Positions 25,062 through 34,011 of a DNA stretch of 64,000 nt are shown here, in pieces. The stretch is from Niabella agricola (lineage in GTDB: Bacteria > Bacteroidota > Bacteroidia > Chitinophagales > Chitinophagaceae). Within the stretch, counting starts at the first letter, position 1; every line of letters starts with the position of its first letter. The notes beneath the pieces are model-generated. The model was not told the DNA's origin. It searched no databases and worked only from the letters and a program-made list of their open reading frames with translations. Where the stretch lies: assembly GCF_021538615.1 (NCBI RefSeq), contig NZ_JAJHIZ010000003.1:2232001-2296000 (forward strand). Direction: 5' to 3'. A program made the translations under genes and the position numbers.

Positions 25062-26432
25062 ATGTACGCACAGCAAGCATACCCGAAAACATTGATACCG
25101 GCAACGCCCCCGTTGCCGGCAGCCGGGCAGCGCCTGCTCATTATTGGCGGCGGGGAGGCTGCGTTGGGCCAGTTACAGCTGGTGCTGGCCGCGGGTATTC
25201 AAACAGGGGTCACATTAGTAAGCAAGGATCCGCTGCCGGCCATAAAAGATCTCGCCGGCAGCCACCAGCTAACCTTGCTGGAACGGGCCTATACATCGGA
25301 TGATCTGAAGTATGCCGACCTCATCATTATTGCAACAGATGATCCTGTTCAATGCGGTCACATCCATGCCGATCTGCACCGATCAGGCTTCGGGGTAAGC
25401 ATTGCTTCAAAACCAGGATTCCATCACCGGTATGCCGGTGCTTTTGTAAAAGAACAAAATCGCAACACCCTTTTTTCGGATATACTTACCGGCGGGCAGC
25501 CACCATTCCTGTATCCGTTAACTGGAAGTATTGCTGAAAAGAAGCCTCGAAAAGAGACCTCCTATGCAAGAATCGCCTCCCGCGCCCTGCTCATTTTTGC
25601 ACTCATGCTGATCGGGCATTTTTTATTTTCTTACCTCCCCTATGACTCCATTAAAACGGGGTTTGAAACCCTTTACAGCGGCTTTGATCAAACGTTCCTG
25701 ATCATGCTGCTGGCCGGCTTTGTGGCACAGCTGGTAGATGGCGCCCTGGGCATGGGCTATGGCGTTACCAGCGCCACCATCCTGTTATCCGCCGGTGTAA
25801 ACCCGGCCGCCATCAGCGGCAGCATCCATACCGCTGAAATGTTTGCCAGCGGCGCTTCCGGATACAGCCACTACCGCTTTGGTAACGTGAACAAAAAACT
25901 TTTCAAAACCCTGCTCATTCCCGGTGTGGCAGGCGCCGTACTGGGTGCGGTGTTGCTGGTTTATCTCGGTGAAAAATACGGTACATTTATCCGTCCGCTG
26001 CTGGCCTGCTACACACTTTTCCTCGGCATCAAGATCCTCTCCAATGCCTTCCGCAACCAGATCCGGAAGAAGAAGTACAAACATTACCGCACCCTTGCCG
26101 GCGCAGGTGGTTTCTTCGATTCATTCGGCGGCGGCGGATGGGGCCCCATTGTTACCACTACTTTAATCACCAAAGGACGTAGCCCTAAATATGTGATCGG
26201 CTCCGTAAGCCTGACTGAATTTTTTGTGACCCTTTCCAGTGCCTTTACCTTTTTTATATTCCTTGGAGTTAGTCACTGGCAAACCATACTGGGTCTGATT
26301 CTTGGCGGACTGATCGCTGCGCCGGTTGCGGCAAAGCTGGCGGGCAGACTGCCCCGGAAAACGGCTTTTATATTGCTGGGTATCCTGGTGGTGATCTGGA
26401 GCATCAAAATACTGGCCGGTGTATGCAGGTAA
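25062..26432 (+). CDS. TauE/SafE exporter with degenerate Met8-like N-domain
   Basis: 456 residues, a paralogue of the product at 22833. The C-terminal half (about 205-456) is a full TauE/SafE transporter: LVDGALGMGYGVTSA, SIHTAEMFASGASGYSHYRFGNV, GFFDSFGGGGWGP. The N-terminal 160 residues still show the Rossmann opening RLLIIGGGEAAL, but the catalytic Asp is replaced (SIASKP with Ser116, against NIADKP in the partner), the STNGKSP segment is eroded (ILTGGQPP), and the C-terminal helical part of Met8 is missing. It may sense a nucleotide or be a relic. It has its own regulon-type promoter. Confidence 0.9.
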   Translation: MYAQQAYPKTLIPATPPLPAAGQRLLIIGGGEAALGQLQLVLAAGIQTGVTLVSKDPLPAIKDLAGSHQLTLLERAYTSDDLKYADLIIIATDDPVQCGHIHADLHRSGFGVSIASKPGFHHRYAGAFVKEQNRNTLFSDILTGGQPPFLYPLTGSIAEKKPRKETSYARIASRALLIFALMLIGHFLFSYLPYDSIKTGFETLYSGFDQTFLIMLLAGFVAQLVDGALGMGYGVTSATILLSAGVNPAAISGSIHTAEMFASGASGYSHYRFGNVNKKLFKTLLIPGVAGAVLGAVLLVYLGEKYGTFIRPLLACYTLFLGIKILSNAFRNQIRKKKYKHYRTLAGAGGFFDSFGGGGWGPIVTTTLITKGRSPKYVIGSVSLTEFFVTLSSAFTFFIFLGVSHWQTILGLILGGLIAAPVAAKLAGRLPRKTAFILLGILVVIWSIKILAGVCR

Positions 26433-26515
26433 ACGTTTGCGGGAAATGTGGCCGCTGAAGCATAGATACGCAGAAGTATGGGTATTATTGAAGCAATGTA
26501 GCCGCCGAGGCACAA

Positions 26516-26597
26516 ATACACCGGCTCTCAGCGCTTCTGTGGCATCCACCGGCGCCTTCTGCGGCATAGATACACCGGCCTCTCAGCGCCTCCTGTG
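26516..26597 (+). repeat. Direct repeats in the TonB receptor upstream gap
   Basis: ATACACCGGC, TCTCAGCGC and T(T/C)CTGTG occur in that order at 26516-26541 and again, with two single-base insertions, at 26570-26597. The segment 26433-26640 holds no gene; it also has GCATAGATACGCAGAAG-like words. It is probably non-coding repeat filler. Confidence 0.5.
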
Positions 26598-26647
26598 CTT
26601 CTGCGGCAATACCGAAACCTGCATTGGATGTTCTAAAAAAAATTACC

Positions 26648-26685
26648 CTACTTTTTTGGTAGACTAATAAATTCTTCTATTTTTG
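26648..26685 (+). promoter_or_regulatory. Sulfur-block operator D and promoter of TonB receptor
   Basis: CTACT-TTTTT-GGTAG at 26648-26662 with right flank ACTAATAAA is the regulon dyad with one core mismatch. TTTG inside it (26655-26658) is 19 nt from the -7 box TATTTTTG (26678-26685), an exact -33/-7 pair. Binding here would directly block the promoter. The transcript would have a leader of about 165 nt. Confidence 0.65.
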
Positions 26686-26732
26686 CCGCCTGAAAATAGT
26701 TGCGTGAATACATTTCAATGCTTTTTGGTAAG

Positions 26733-26792
26733 ATGCCTGGAGGCATGTTGTAGGCCGGCGACCGGCTGCCGATGTTGTTATTGAGACATCGG
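26733..26792 (+). promoter_or_regulatory. Three consecutive hairpins in the TonB receptor leader
   Basis: Downstream of the promoter the leader folds into three adjacent stem-loops: ATGCCT-GG-AGGCAT (26733-26746), GGCCGG-CGA-CCGGCT (26753-26767, one G-U) and CCGATGT with ACATCGG (26769-26792, 10-nt loop). A T-rich stretch with runs of eight and six T follows at 26803-26820. It could be a structured regulatory leader or an attenuator. I do not recognise a known riboswitch. Confidence 0.4.
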
Positions 26793-26822
26793 GGTAATTA
26801 TGCTTTTTTTTAACTTTTTTCT

Positions 26823-26842
26823 CTACAAAATAAGTAGACTAT
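26823..26842 (+). promoter_or_regulatory. Sulfur-block operator E just before TonB receptor start
   Basis: CTACA-AAATA-AGTAG at 26823-26837 with right flank ACTATTAAA has one core mismatch to the regulon dyad. It ends 19 nt before the ATG at 26857. It is a second site for the same gene, placed as site B is before cobA. Confidence 0.55.
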
Positions 26843-26856
26843 TAAATCGATCCATC

Positions 26857-29433
26857 ATGCGCGTTCACTCTCTTTTATTTAAATTTACTCTTACTGGAAC
26901 TGTTGTTCTTTCATCATTTTCATTAAAGGCACAACTGGCGGGTCGTGTGATCAATGAACAGAACGAAGGTATCCCCAATGCCAGCATCCAGGTAAAGGGT
27001 AAAGATATCGGTACCACTGCAGATCACAACGGCGTTTTCATTTTACAGGATGCACCGAAGATACCCTTTACCATTATAGCCTCCTCGGTAAACTACGATC
27101 CTAAAAATGTAGTTGTAAGAAATACCGGCGACTCTTTAATCATAAGGCTGGCCCTCACCTATCATTTGGATACAATCGTAGTGACCTCCCGCAGAAGAAA
27201 TGAGTTGCTGCAGGAAGTGCCCATTGCCGTTTCCGTAATCGGTGGCCCCAAGATTGCTGAAGCAGGTGCTTTTAACGTAAATCGTATCAAGGAGATGATT
27301 CCTTCCCTGCAATTGTATACCTCCAACCCCCGTAACACCGGTGTAAACATCAGGGGCATCGGCTCACCGTTTGGGCTCACCAACGATGGGCTGGATCCTG
27401 GTGTAGGATATTATATCGACGGAGTGTATTATGCCCGTCCCGCCGCCGCTGTTCTTGATTTTATGGATGTGGAGCGCATAGAAGTATTGCGTGGGCCACA
27501 GGGGACCCTCTTCGGAAAAAATACCGCAGCGGGAGCTATTAACATTATCTCAAAAAAGCCGAGTTTTCACCCGGGCGGCACGCTGGAAACCAGCTTTGGA
27601 AATTTCGGATATATTCAGGCTAAGGCCTCCATCACCGGTCCGATTACCCGGCACCTGGCGGGAAGATTATCCTTCTCGGGTACCCAGCGAAACGGGTTGC
27701 TCTATAACCAGCGCACCCAGCAACATGTAAACGATATCAATAATCTGGGGGTACGAGGACAACTGTTATATAATGTGTCCGACAATACATCCGTCACTTT
27801 AAGCGGAGACATCACATCCCAGAAACCCATCGGGTACGCACAGGTGGTGGCCGGTGTGGTAAAAACAGAACGGCCGGCCTACCGGCAATTTGATGCCATC
27901 ATTGCTGACCTTAACTATCAATTGCCTTCTGCCAATGCCTTTGACCGGGTGATTGATCACGACACCCCCTGGAAATCGAACAATGAGCTCGGAGGCGCAT
28001 CACTGAATATCGACAGCAAGATCGGACCGGGAACCCTCACCTCTACAACAGCATGGCGTTACTGGAAATGGGATCCTTCAAACGACCGCGATTTTACCGG
28101 ACTGGAGGCGCTTTCCAAATCGCAGAACCCGGCGGAGCATAAAAATTTTTCCCAGGAACTCCGGTATGCCGGTGCAATCAACGACCGTCTCAGCGGTGTA
28201 GTGGGATTGTTCTTTATCGACCAGGATATAAAAATTCATGGAACCGAGGAATCCGGTAAAGACCAGTGGCGCTTTTCCCAAAGTTCTACCAGTAATCTTT
28301 GGAAAACACCGGGACTGCTGAATGGATACGGCATCCGGACTGAATCTTCTATCAAATCCTTAAGCGCAGCTGCATTTGCGAATATAGACTGGGAGTTCGC
28401 TGATCATTTCCACTTCCTTCCGGGTATCCGTTTAAACTATGATGAGAAAAAAGCGGTGTACGACCGGAAAACCTATGGTGGGCTGCAAACAGACGACCCT
28501 GCTTTGATTGCATTAAAAAACTCCGTATATGCCAGTCAGTTTTATGAATCCAATGCCGCAGAGCGGAATTTCACTTACCAGCTCACGCTTGCATACAAGC
28601 CATCCAAACGTCTGAACACATTTGCTACTTACGCCACCAGCTTTAAACCCGTGGGCGTAAATGTTGCAGGTATTCCAACAATTGACGGTAAACCGGCTAC
28701 CAACCTGGCGGTGATCCGTCCCGAATATACCAAGCATGTGGAACTGGGCATAAAAGCGAACCCCACCAACGATCTCACACTGAACCTCACGCTTCACAAC
28801 TCCGATATCAAAGACTACCAGACAAACGTGCAAAGTGCCGAACTGGGTGTTAACCGCGGATATATTGCCAATGCCGATAAAGTAAGCGTTAAAGGCGTAG
28901 AATTTGACGGAAGCATTCGCATAAACCAGCATTTCAATTTCAACGGATCTTTGGCGTATACCGATGGTAAGTATGTAAAATTTACCAATGCCCCGCTTCC
29001 ATTGGAGGAAACAGGTCATACCGAAAATGGCGTGCAGGTGGCATTTAAAGACGTTTCCAATAGCCCGTTGCCCGGTATTTCCAAATGGGCAGGATCCCTG
29101 GGCGGTGAATACAGTACCCCGGCGGCACCCTTTGGAAAAGCCGGACAATTCTTTGTGGGCCTGGATGGCTTTTACCGGTCTTCGTTCTCTTCCAGCCCTT
29201 CTCCTTCCAAATACCTGAGTATCGATGGTTATACACTGGTAAACGGCCGCATAGGCTACAGGGTACAAAAAGGATTAACGGCCTACCTGTGGGCCCGTAA
29301 TATTTTTGATAAAAATTATTACGAACAACTGCTGGCTGCAGGCGGAAACGCCGGCCATTACGCCGCGGTGCTTGGAGACCAGCGCACTTATGGCATTACA
29401 TTAAGCTTTACATTCAACGGAAAAAACCAATGA
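26857..29433 (+). CDS. TonB-dependent outer-membrane receptor of the sulfur block
   Basis: 858 residues from the ATG at 26857; an earlier in-frame start would place operator E inside the gene and hide the signal peptide. Order: signal peptide (MRVHSLLFKFTLTGTVVLSS, cleavage near ALA-like SLKAQ), carboxypeptidase-regulatory-like domain (LAGRVINEQNEGIPNASIQV), plug (LQEVPIAVSVIGG, RGPQGTLFGKNTAAGAINI) and a 22-strand barrel ending TYGITLSFTFNGKNQ. The RGPQGTLFGKN motif is that of siderophore/complex-type receptors rather than SusC, and no SusD gene follows. Its two operators put it in the sulfur regulon, so it probably imports an organosulfur compound or a metal complex needed for sulfur enzymes (inference). 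Confidence 0.9.
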   Translation: MRVHSLLFKFTLTGTVVLSSFSLKAQLAGRVINEQNEGIPNASIQVKGKDIGTTADHNGVFILQDAPKIPFTIIASSVNYDPKNVVVRNTGDSLIIRLALTYHLDTIVVTSRRRNELLQEVPIAVSVIGGPKIAEAGAFNVNRIKEMIPSLQLYTSNPRNTGVNIRGIGSPFGLTNDGLDPGVGYYIDGVYYARPAAAVLDFMDVERIEVLRGPQGTLFGKNTAAGAINIISKKPSFHPGGTLETSFGNFGYIQAKASITGPITRHLAGRLSFSGTQRNGLLYNQRTQQHVNDINNLGVRGQLLYNVSDNTSVTLSGDITSQKPIGYAQVVAGVVKTERPAYRQFDAIIADLNYQLPSANAFDRVIDHDTPWKSNNELGGASLNIDSKIGPGTLTSTTAWRYWKWDPSNDRDFTGLEALSKSQNPAEHKNFSQELRYAGAINDRLSGVVGLFFIDQDIKIHGTEESGKDQWRFSQSSTSNLWKTPGLLNGYGIRTESSIKSLSAAAFANIDWEFADHFHFLPGIRLNYDEKKAVYDRKTYGGLQTDDPALIALKNSVYASQFYESNAAERNFTYQLTLAYKPSKRLNTFATYATSFKPVGVNVAGIPTIDGKPATNLAVIRPEYTKHVELGIKANPTNDLTLNLTLHNSDIKDYQTNVQSAELGVNRGYIANADKVSVKGVEFDGSIRINQHFNFNGSLAYTDGKYVKFTNAPLPLEETGHTENGVQVAFKDVSNSPLPGISKWAGSLGGEYSTPAAPFGKAGQFFVGLDGFYRSSFSSSPSPSKYLSIDGYTLVNGRIGYRVQKGLTAYLWARNIFDKNYYEQLLAAGGNAGHYAAVLGDQRTYGITLSFTFNGKNQ

Positions 29434-29503
29434 TATAAGGTGCATCAGAAATGACTCATCCAGCCCGGCCTAATAACCGGGTTATACAGAGCAATCAAAA
29501 ATG

Positions 29504-29537
29504 CCCTGCTGTTTTCACAGCGGGGTTTCTTTTTTTA
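29504..29537 (+). terminator. Intrinsic terminator after TonB receptor
   Basis: CCCTGCTG (29504-29511) pairs with CAGCGGGG (29518-29525, one G-U) around a 6-nt loop, followed by TTTC and seven T. It closes the sulfur block. Confidence 0.8.
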
Positions 29538-29588
29538 ATATTCCGGTTTAAAGTTAAACCTTGCAGAATTTCGTTGGTCTAACAGGTG

Positions 29589-29596
29589 TATTTTTG
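29589..29596 (+). promoter_or_regulatory. -7 box before first propeller gene
   Basis: TATTTTTG is an exact TAnnTTTG match 28 nt before the ATG at 29625. Three TTGACA-like words lie nearby (29594-29624). A -33 TTTG is not evident. Confidence 0.45.
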
Positions 29597-29624
29597 ACAA
29601 TTATCGCTTTTGACACAATTGACA

Positions 29625-30875
29625 ATGAAAAAACTAATGTTTGTTTGCTGGGCTATGTGGCTTTGTATATCTGTTGGTGCCCAGGCAAAAACATTGTACC
29701 TCGATCCAAGTAAAACAATCGGAGCGCCGGCCTCCCGGGTATTTGAGGAAGTAAAGTTTATTCCGCTCGAAACCACCCGGAAAAGCATGTTTGGCGCCAT
29801 CCGGCAATTAGTGGTTACGGATTCTCTGTTCATCGTTCTCGACGGGGATACCAATGCGTTATATTTTTTCGACCGGCGCGGCAAATTTTTACAGAAGTAC
29901 CGCATCAAACGTTACCGGATCCGCGACATCCAGCTGGACCGGTCAAAAAATGCGTTGCTGATCTTCAGCCTCAACAAAAACTATAACATTCCGTCTGTTC
30001 AGGTGCAGGAATACCTGGAGGCAGATGTTCAAAAGGATATTTCAAAATTTGCAAAAGCCACCTGGTTCTATCTCTATGATGTAACGGCCGCCAAAACCGA
30101 GGATCTTAAAAACTTCCGGTATGCTTTTACCAACCCGGTACGCTTTGATAAAGACAAATTTGCCGCCAGCTTTATTAAAGCCAAAAGAACGGCCCGCGAT
30201 ACACTCGACTATCAATTAAAGATCATCAACCAGTCGGCCGTTCTACAAAACTATTTTCCCTACAATAAGAAAACCGAATCGGTTTATTATTATGCGGGCG
30301 CATCCCAGTGCAGCATTATTCCCACGCAGAATGACTCTGTATTGTTTGTGACCCGTCCTTTTCAATACGAGATCTATACGCTTACCCCATCGGCCATTAC
30401 AGAAAGCTATAAGCTGATGCTGCCCATGGACAATGCCGTTCCTCCTTCCTTTTTTAATATGGGCTTCTCCAGTCGCGGTGAGATGGATACCTATAAAATC
30501 GAACATCCCGCTTATGCACACAAAATTGAGAATGTGATCCGGTTTAAAAATCTGATGTTCTTCGACCTCAACCTGTTCAAAGGCTATAACCGTTATCTCT
30601 TCGATAACAAGACCAATCTCATCTACGACTATAATAAAATCTCTTCCGACAGCAGCAGCTATTTCCTGCCGGTTTCGGGGGTCATCAAAAGTTTTGATGA
30701 ACAATATATTTACCTGTCGCTGTCCGCTAAAAGCATGTTTAATGCAAAAAAATCGTCTGAATACAGAAACCCGCAATATGACGATGTATTGACCCGCTTT
30801 TTTGCCACACGAAAAGAAACAGACAACCCCGTATTGATCCAGTTAAAACCCAAAGAAGATTTAGCGACAAAATGA
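29625..30875 (+). CDS. Secreted 6-bladed beta-propeller-like protein (module copy 1)
   Basis: 416 residues with a signal peptide (MKKLMFVCWAMWLCISVGAQA). The pattern FEEVKFIPLETTRKS, then DSLFIVLDGDTNALYFFDRRGKFLQKYRI, is typical of the Bacteroidota 6-bladed beta-propeller family. No enzyme motif is seen; these proteins are periplasmic or surface partners of outer-membrane receptors. The next gene overlaps it by 4 nt (ATGA), so the two are translationally coupled. It is a paralogue of the gene at 34012; shared segments include YFPYN and LPMDNAVPPSFF (copy 2: LPLENSLPPGFY). Confidence 0.75.
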   Translation: MKKLMFVCWAMWLCISVGAQAKTLYLDPSKTIGAPASRVFEEVKFIPLETTRKSMFGAIRQLVVTDSLFIVLDGDTNALYFFDRRGKFLQKYRIKRYRIRDIQLDRSKNALLIFSLNKNYNIPSVQVQEYLEADVQKDISKFAKATWFYLYDVTAAKTEDLKNFRYAFTNPVRFDKDKFAASFIKAKRTARDTLDYQLKIINQSAVLQNYFPYNKKTESVYYYAGASQCSIIPTQNDSVLFVTRPFQYEIYTLTPSAITESYKLMLPMDNAVPPSFFNMGFSSRGEMDTYKIEHPAYAHKIENVIRFKNLMFFDLNLFKGYNRYLFDNKTNLIYDYNKISSDSSSYFLPVSGVIKSFDEQYIYLSLSAKSMFNAKKSSEYRNPQYDDVLTRFFATRKETDNPVLIQLKPKEDLATK

Positions 30876-33829
30876 AGCGACCCATTCTGATTATCCTGCT
30901 GCTCCTGCCCATTTTGTCGTTTGCACAGACCAGTGGCAGCGTGAAGGGGCTTGTTTCGGACTCTGTGCACGATTATGGCCTGCAGTCTGCAACGGTTACC
31001 GTGTATAAAAAAGCCGATTCCGTACTTGTCAACTACCAGGTTACCAATAACCAGGGAGAGTTTAATATCGGTGAACTACCTTTTCGTACACCGCTCCTTG
31101 TTTCCATTACCTATTCCGGGTATAATGATTTTTCAAAGGAGGTATACCTTGACTCTTTAAAGAAAGATTTTGACTTCAAAAAGATAGGGCTTTCCAGGGA
31201 TACGTCCCGGCAAATGGAGGAAGTAGTGGTGAAATCGGTGGTGCCCGTGCGTATGAACGGTGATACCCTGGAAATAAATCCCGATGCATTTAAGCTGGAT
31301 TCCGCTGCGGTAGTGGAAGACATGTTGCTGCGCGTGCCGGGTGTAACCATGTGGAGTGACGGAACCATTACTGTAAATGGTAAAAAGATCAGCAACGTAT
31401 TTGTAGACGGCAAACCTTTTTTTGGAGGCAGTCCTGAAATTGCCACCCAGAACCTGCCCAAAACCGCTATTGAAAAGATACAGGTATACCAGGAAAAGGA
31501 CTACAGCAAACAGGAGATCACCAGTACCGAAATGGATTCTACGTTCACCATGAACATCAAAATGAAGGCGGAAAAACGCAAAGGCTTCTTTGGAAAAGTA
31601 GGCGCCGGGCTGGGAACGGATCATCATTATGAAGGCGACCTCACCATGCAGGCCTACAACAAAAAAACAAAACTGGCGATTGCCGGAAATCTTAATAATA
31701 CCAATAAAACCATTCAGAATGTACGGGAGGCGATCGAAAACAATACTTTCCGATCTTATAACCGCAGAAATTTCGGAGCGCCCAATGCCAATGCCGCCGG
31801 ACTCAATACCGTGCATTATTTTGGGGCGTACCTGCAACACAATTTTGACGAAAGCACCAACTCCCGCTTTAATAATTCTATCGACGGGGAGTATAATTTA
31901 AGAGATTCCAAGAACAACCAGCTCACCAACAGTACCACCATCCAGAACCTGACCGATTACACGCTTACCAATATTACCGAACGGCGCAGCAACGGAAGTT
32001 CTTTGAATCAGTCGGTTGACGCCGGCTATGAAAACAGGAAACAGGCCACCTCTTTTTCAACAAAGGCCAACTATACCTGGAACAATGCGCAATCAGCAAA
32101 CGAAGGAAATACTACCGCGTTCCGCAATGACACGTTGCGGGCCAGTCAGCGTCGTAACAGTACGGCTGCTACCTCCCACTCCAACAGCTTTAATCTGAAT
32201 GGTTATTTTAATAACAACGATTACGACGAAGGCATCAATAAAAAAAGCTTTTCCACCAGTTTTTCGGTAACCTCTAACAACAGCGAAAGCAATAGCACCC
32301 AGATCAGCCGCTTCGAATCATTTGTTGATAGTATCTATACACAAAATACCGACCGGAAATATCACAATGAAAATTCCAACTTTACCACCAATATCGGGTT
32401 AAACTACAATGGACTCCGTTCGCTGTTGTTTGGTAACTATAATTTCTGGAATATCAATATCGGCTTACGGAATAATTTCCGGTACAATAAATCAGACCTG
32501 AACGCCGATGTATTGGAACTGGATAGTACCAATACTTACCGGATCAATGAGGCACTTACCAATATCAATTCTGTAGTGAATATCGAAGACCGGCCGGGCA
32601 TCAGCTTCTTCAAAACCATCAGCAGGGTACTTTCAGACCGGCATTATAAAAGCATTTCCTTCCGTACCGACCTGCAGAACCAGTTCCTTTATCAGCGGAA
32701 TACGTCCACCCTCAGTTACCGGAACCTGGAGCGGTCGTTCCATTTCTTTACGCCTTCTTCATCCATTTACTACAATTACAACCGGTTTAACAAGTACAAC
32801 CTGAACATCGGTATTACGCACAGCAGTTCCGCCACCGCACCCACCATCGACCAGTTGTACCCCATCGTTGATAACATCAACAAGTATAATATTGTGGTGG
32901 GCAATCCCGATCTGAAATCGCCACTGGGCAATAACTTTAATTTTAACGCCAGCTACAACACGCAGCGGTTCAATGAAAAGACCACCTATTCGGCGAGCCT
33001 GAACCTGGGGTATAACACCTTTAAAAATGGCATTTCCGATAGCAGTATCTTTGGCAACAACGGTTCCCGTACCTCCTATTTGCTGAACATTAACGGGCGG
33101 CGCTCTTTTAACGGAAACTTTAATGCCAGTGCCTCCTACCGCATCAATAACAAAAACATGCTGCAGATACGGTACAACGGCAGTTTGGGTGGCTCACACG
33201 CTCCGCAATACATAAAAACTCCGGCAGACCTGGCAGCCCAGTTGATCTATACCCAAACCCGGAGCCAGAATCATGGAGTACATCTTTTCTACAGTCTTAC
33301 CGATCTTTTCAATATATCACTGGGAGAAAACATCACCTCCAACAACAGCCAGCAGATCGGTACCGGTAAAGCAGCGCTAAAGGCAACGACCTACGGAACC
33401 ACCGCCCGCCTTACGCTTCTTGTACCCAAAAACTTCACGCTGAGCAGTAATGTTAACTACCTGAACAATATCTCCGCTAAGAACCAATCGGAAAAGGCCA
33501 CGATATGGAATGCCTATGCTACCTGGCGCTTTATGAAAATGAAGCAGGCGGAAATAAAATTATCGGTCTTCGACATCCTCCGGCAGAACCGGAACATCTC
33601 CAACTTTGCTAATGATAATAATACCACGGGCACCACTATTACAAACGGAATCCAGCAATTTTACATGCTCACCCTTTCCTACTTTCCCCGGCAGTTTGGT
33701 GGTAAATCCGGCAGATCCGGACGTTCCGGGGGTCGCCGCAGTGAAGCCGGAGAACAGCGGCAACGGCCGCAACAGCAGCTCCGGCAGCAAAGTGGCGGCG
33801 GCGTGCAGCGGAGGGGCGGAAGGAATTAG
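30872..33829 (+). CDS. Large outer-membrane beta-barrel protein (module copy 1)
   Basis: 985 residues. Signal peptide (ILIILLLLPILSFAQ), carboxypeptidase-regulatory-like domain (about 22-110), a plug-like region (VVEDMLLRVPGVTMWSDGTI, GKKISNVFVDGKPFFGG, NLPKTAIEKIQVYQ) and a long Asn/Ser/Thr-rich barrel belonging to the OMP_b-brl_3 type of TonB-like receptors. The last barrel strand appears to be FYMLTLSYFPRQF. After it comes an unusual tail of about 43 residues rich in Gly, Arg, Gln and Ser. Substrate unknown. It is coupled to the propeller gene before it. Confidence 0.88.
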   Translation: MKRPILIILLLLPILSFAQTSGSVKGLVSDSVHDYGLQSATVTVYKKADSVLVNYQVTNNQGEFNIGELPFRTPLLVSITYSGYNDFSKEVYLDSLKKDFDFKKIGLSRDTSRQMEEVVVKSVVPVRMNGDTLEINPDAFKLDSAAVVEDMLLRVPGVTMWSDGTITVNGKKISNVFVDGKPFFGGSPEIATQNLPKTAIEKIQVYQEKDYSKQEITSTEMDSTFTMNIKMKAEKRKGFFGKVGAGLGTDHHYEGDLTMQAYNKKTKLAIAGNLNNTNKTIQNVREAIENNTFRSYNRRNFGAPNANAAGLNTVHYFGAYLQHNFDESTNSRFNNSIDGEYNLRDSKNNQLTNSTTIQNLTDYTLTNITERRSNGSSLNQSVDAGYENRKQATSFSTKANYTWNNAQSANEGNTTAFRNDTLRASQRRNSTAATSHSNSFNLNGYFNNNDYDEGINKKSFSTSFSVTSNNSESNSTQISRFESFVDSIYTQNTDRKYHNENSNFTTNIGLNYNGLRSLLFGNYNFWNINIGLRNNFRYNKSDLNADVLELDSTNTYRINEALTNINSVVNIEDRPGISFFKTISRVLSDRHYKSISFRTDLQNQFLYQRNTSTLSYRNLERSFHFFTPSSSIYYNYNRFNKYNLNIGITHSSSATAPTIDQLYPIVDNINKYNIVVGNPDLKSPLGNNFNFNASYNTQRFNEKTTYSASLNLGYNTFKNGISDSSIFGNNGSRTSYLLNINGRRSFNGNFNASASYRINNKNMLQIRYNGSLGGSHAPQYIKTPADLAAQLIYTQTRSQNHGVHLFYSLTDLFNISLGENITSNNSQQIGTGKAALKATTYGTTARLTLLVPKNFTLSSNVNYLNNISAKNQSEKATIWNAYATWRFMKMKQAEIKLSVFDILRQNRNISNFANDNNTTGTTITNGIQQFYMLTLSYFPRQFGGKSGRSGRSGGRRSEAGEQRQRPQQQLRQQSGGGVQRRGGRN

Positions 33830-33837
33830 CAAAGAGA

Positions 33838-33927
33838 TCTGAGACTTGAAATGCAGTTATCGGATCTCCGGCATCAGCCTCCTCACTGCTGACCATTGAC
33901 ATCAGATCTCCGTTCTCAAATCTCAGA
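33838..33927. repeat. Intergenic inverted repeat between the two modules
   Basis: TCTGAGACTTGAAA (33838-33851) is complementary at 12 of 14 positions to TCTCAAATCTCAGA (33914-33927). Between them are words such as GCATCAGCC and CACTGCTGACC. No T run follows. Confidence 0.5.
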
Positions 33928-34011
33928 GCACGACCCCAAGTTTAAATAAAGGTGGAAGGCTTAGGATTCTGTTAACATTCTCCTCGTTAATTTTATGGCG
34001 AACTGATTCGT

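Noticed and set aside
26800..26856. Longer N-terminus of the TonB receptor starting at 26800
   Set aside because: It would run through the T-rich tract and operator E and put 19 residues ahead of a good signal peptide starting at 26857.
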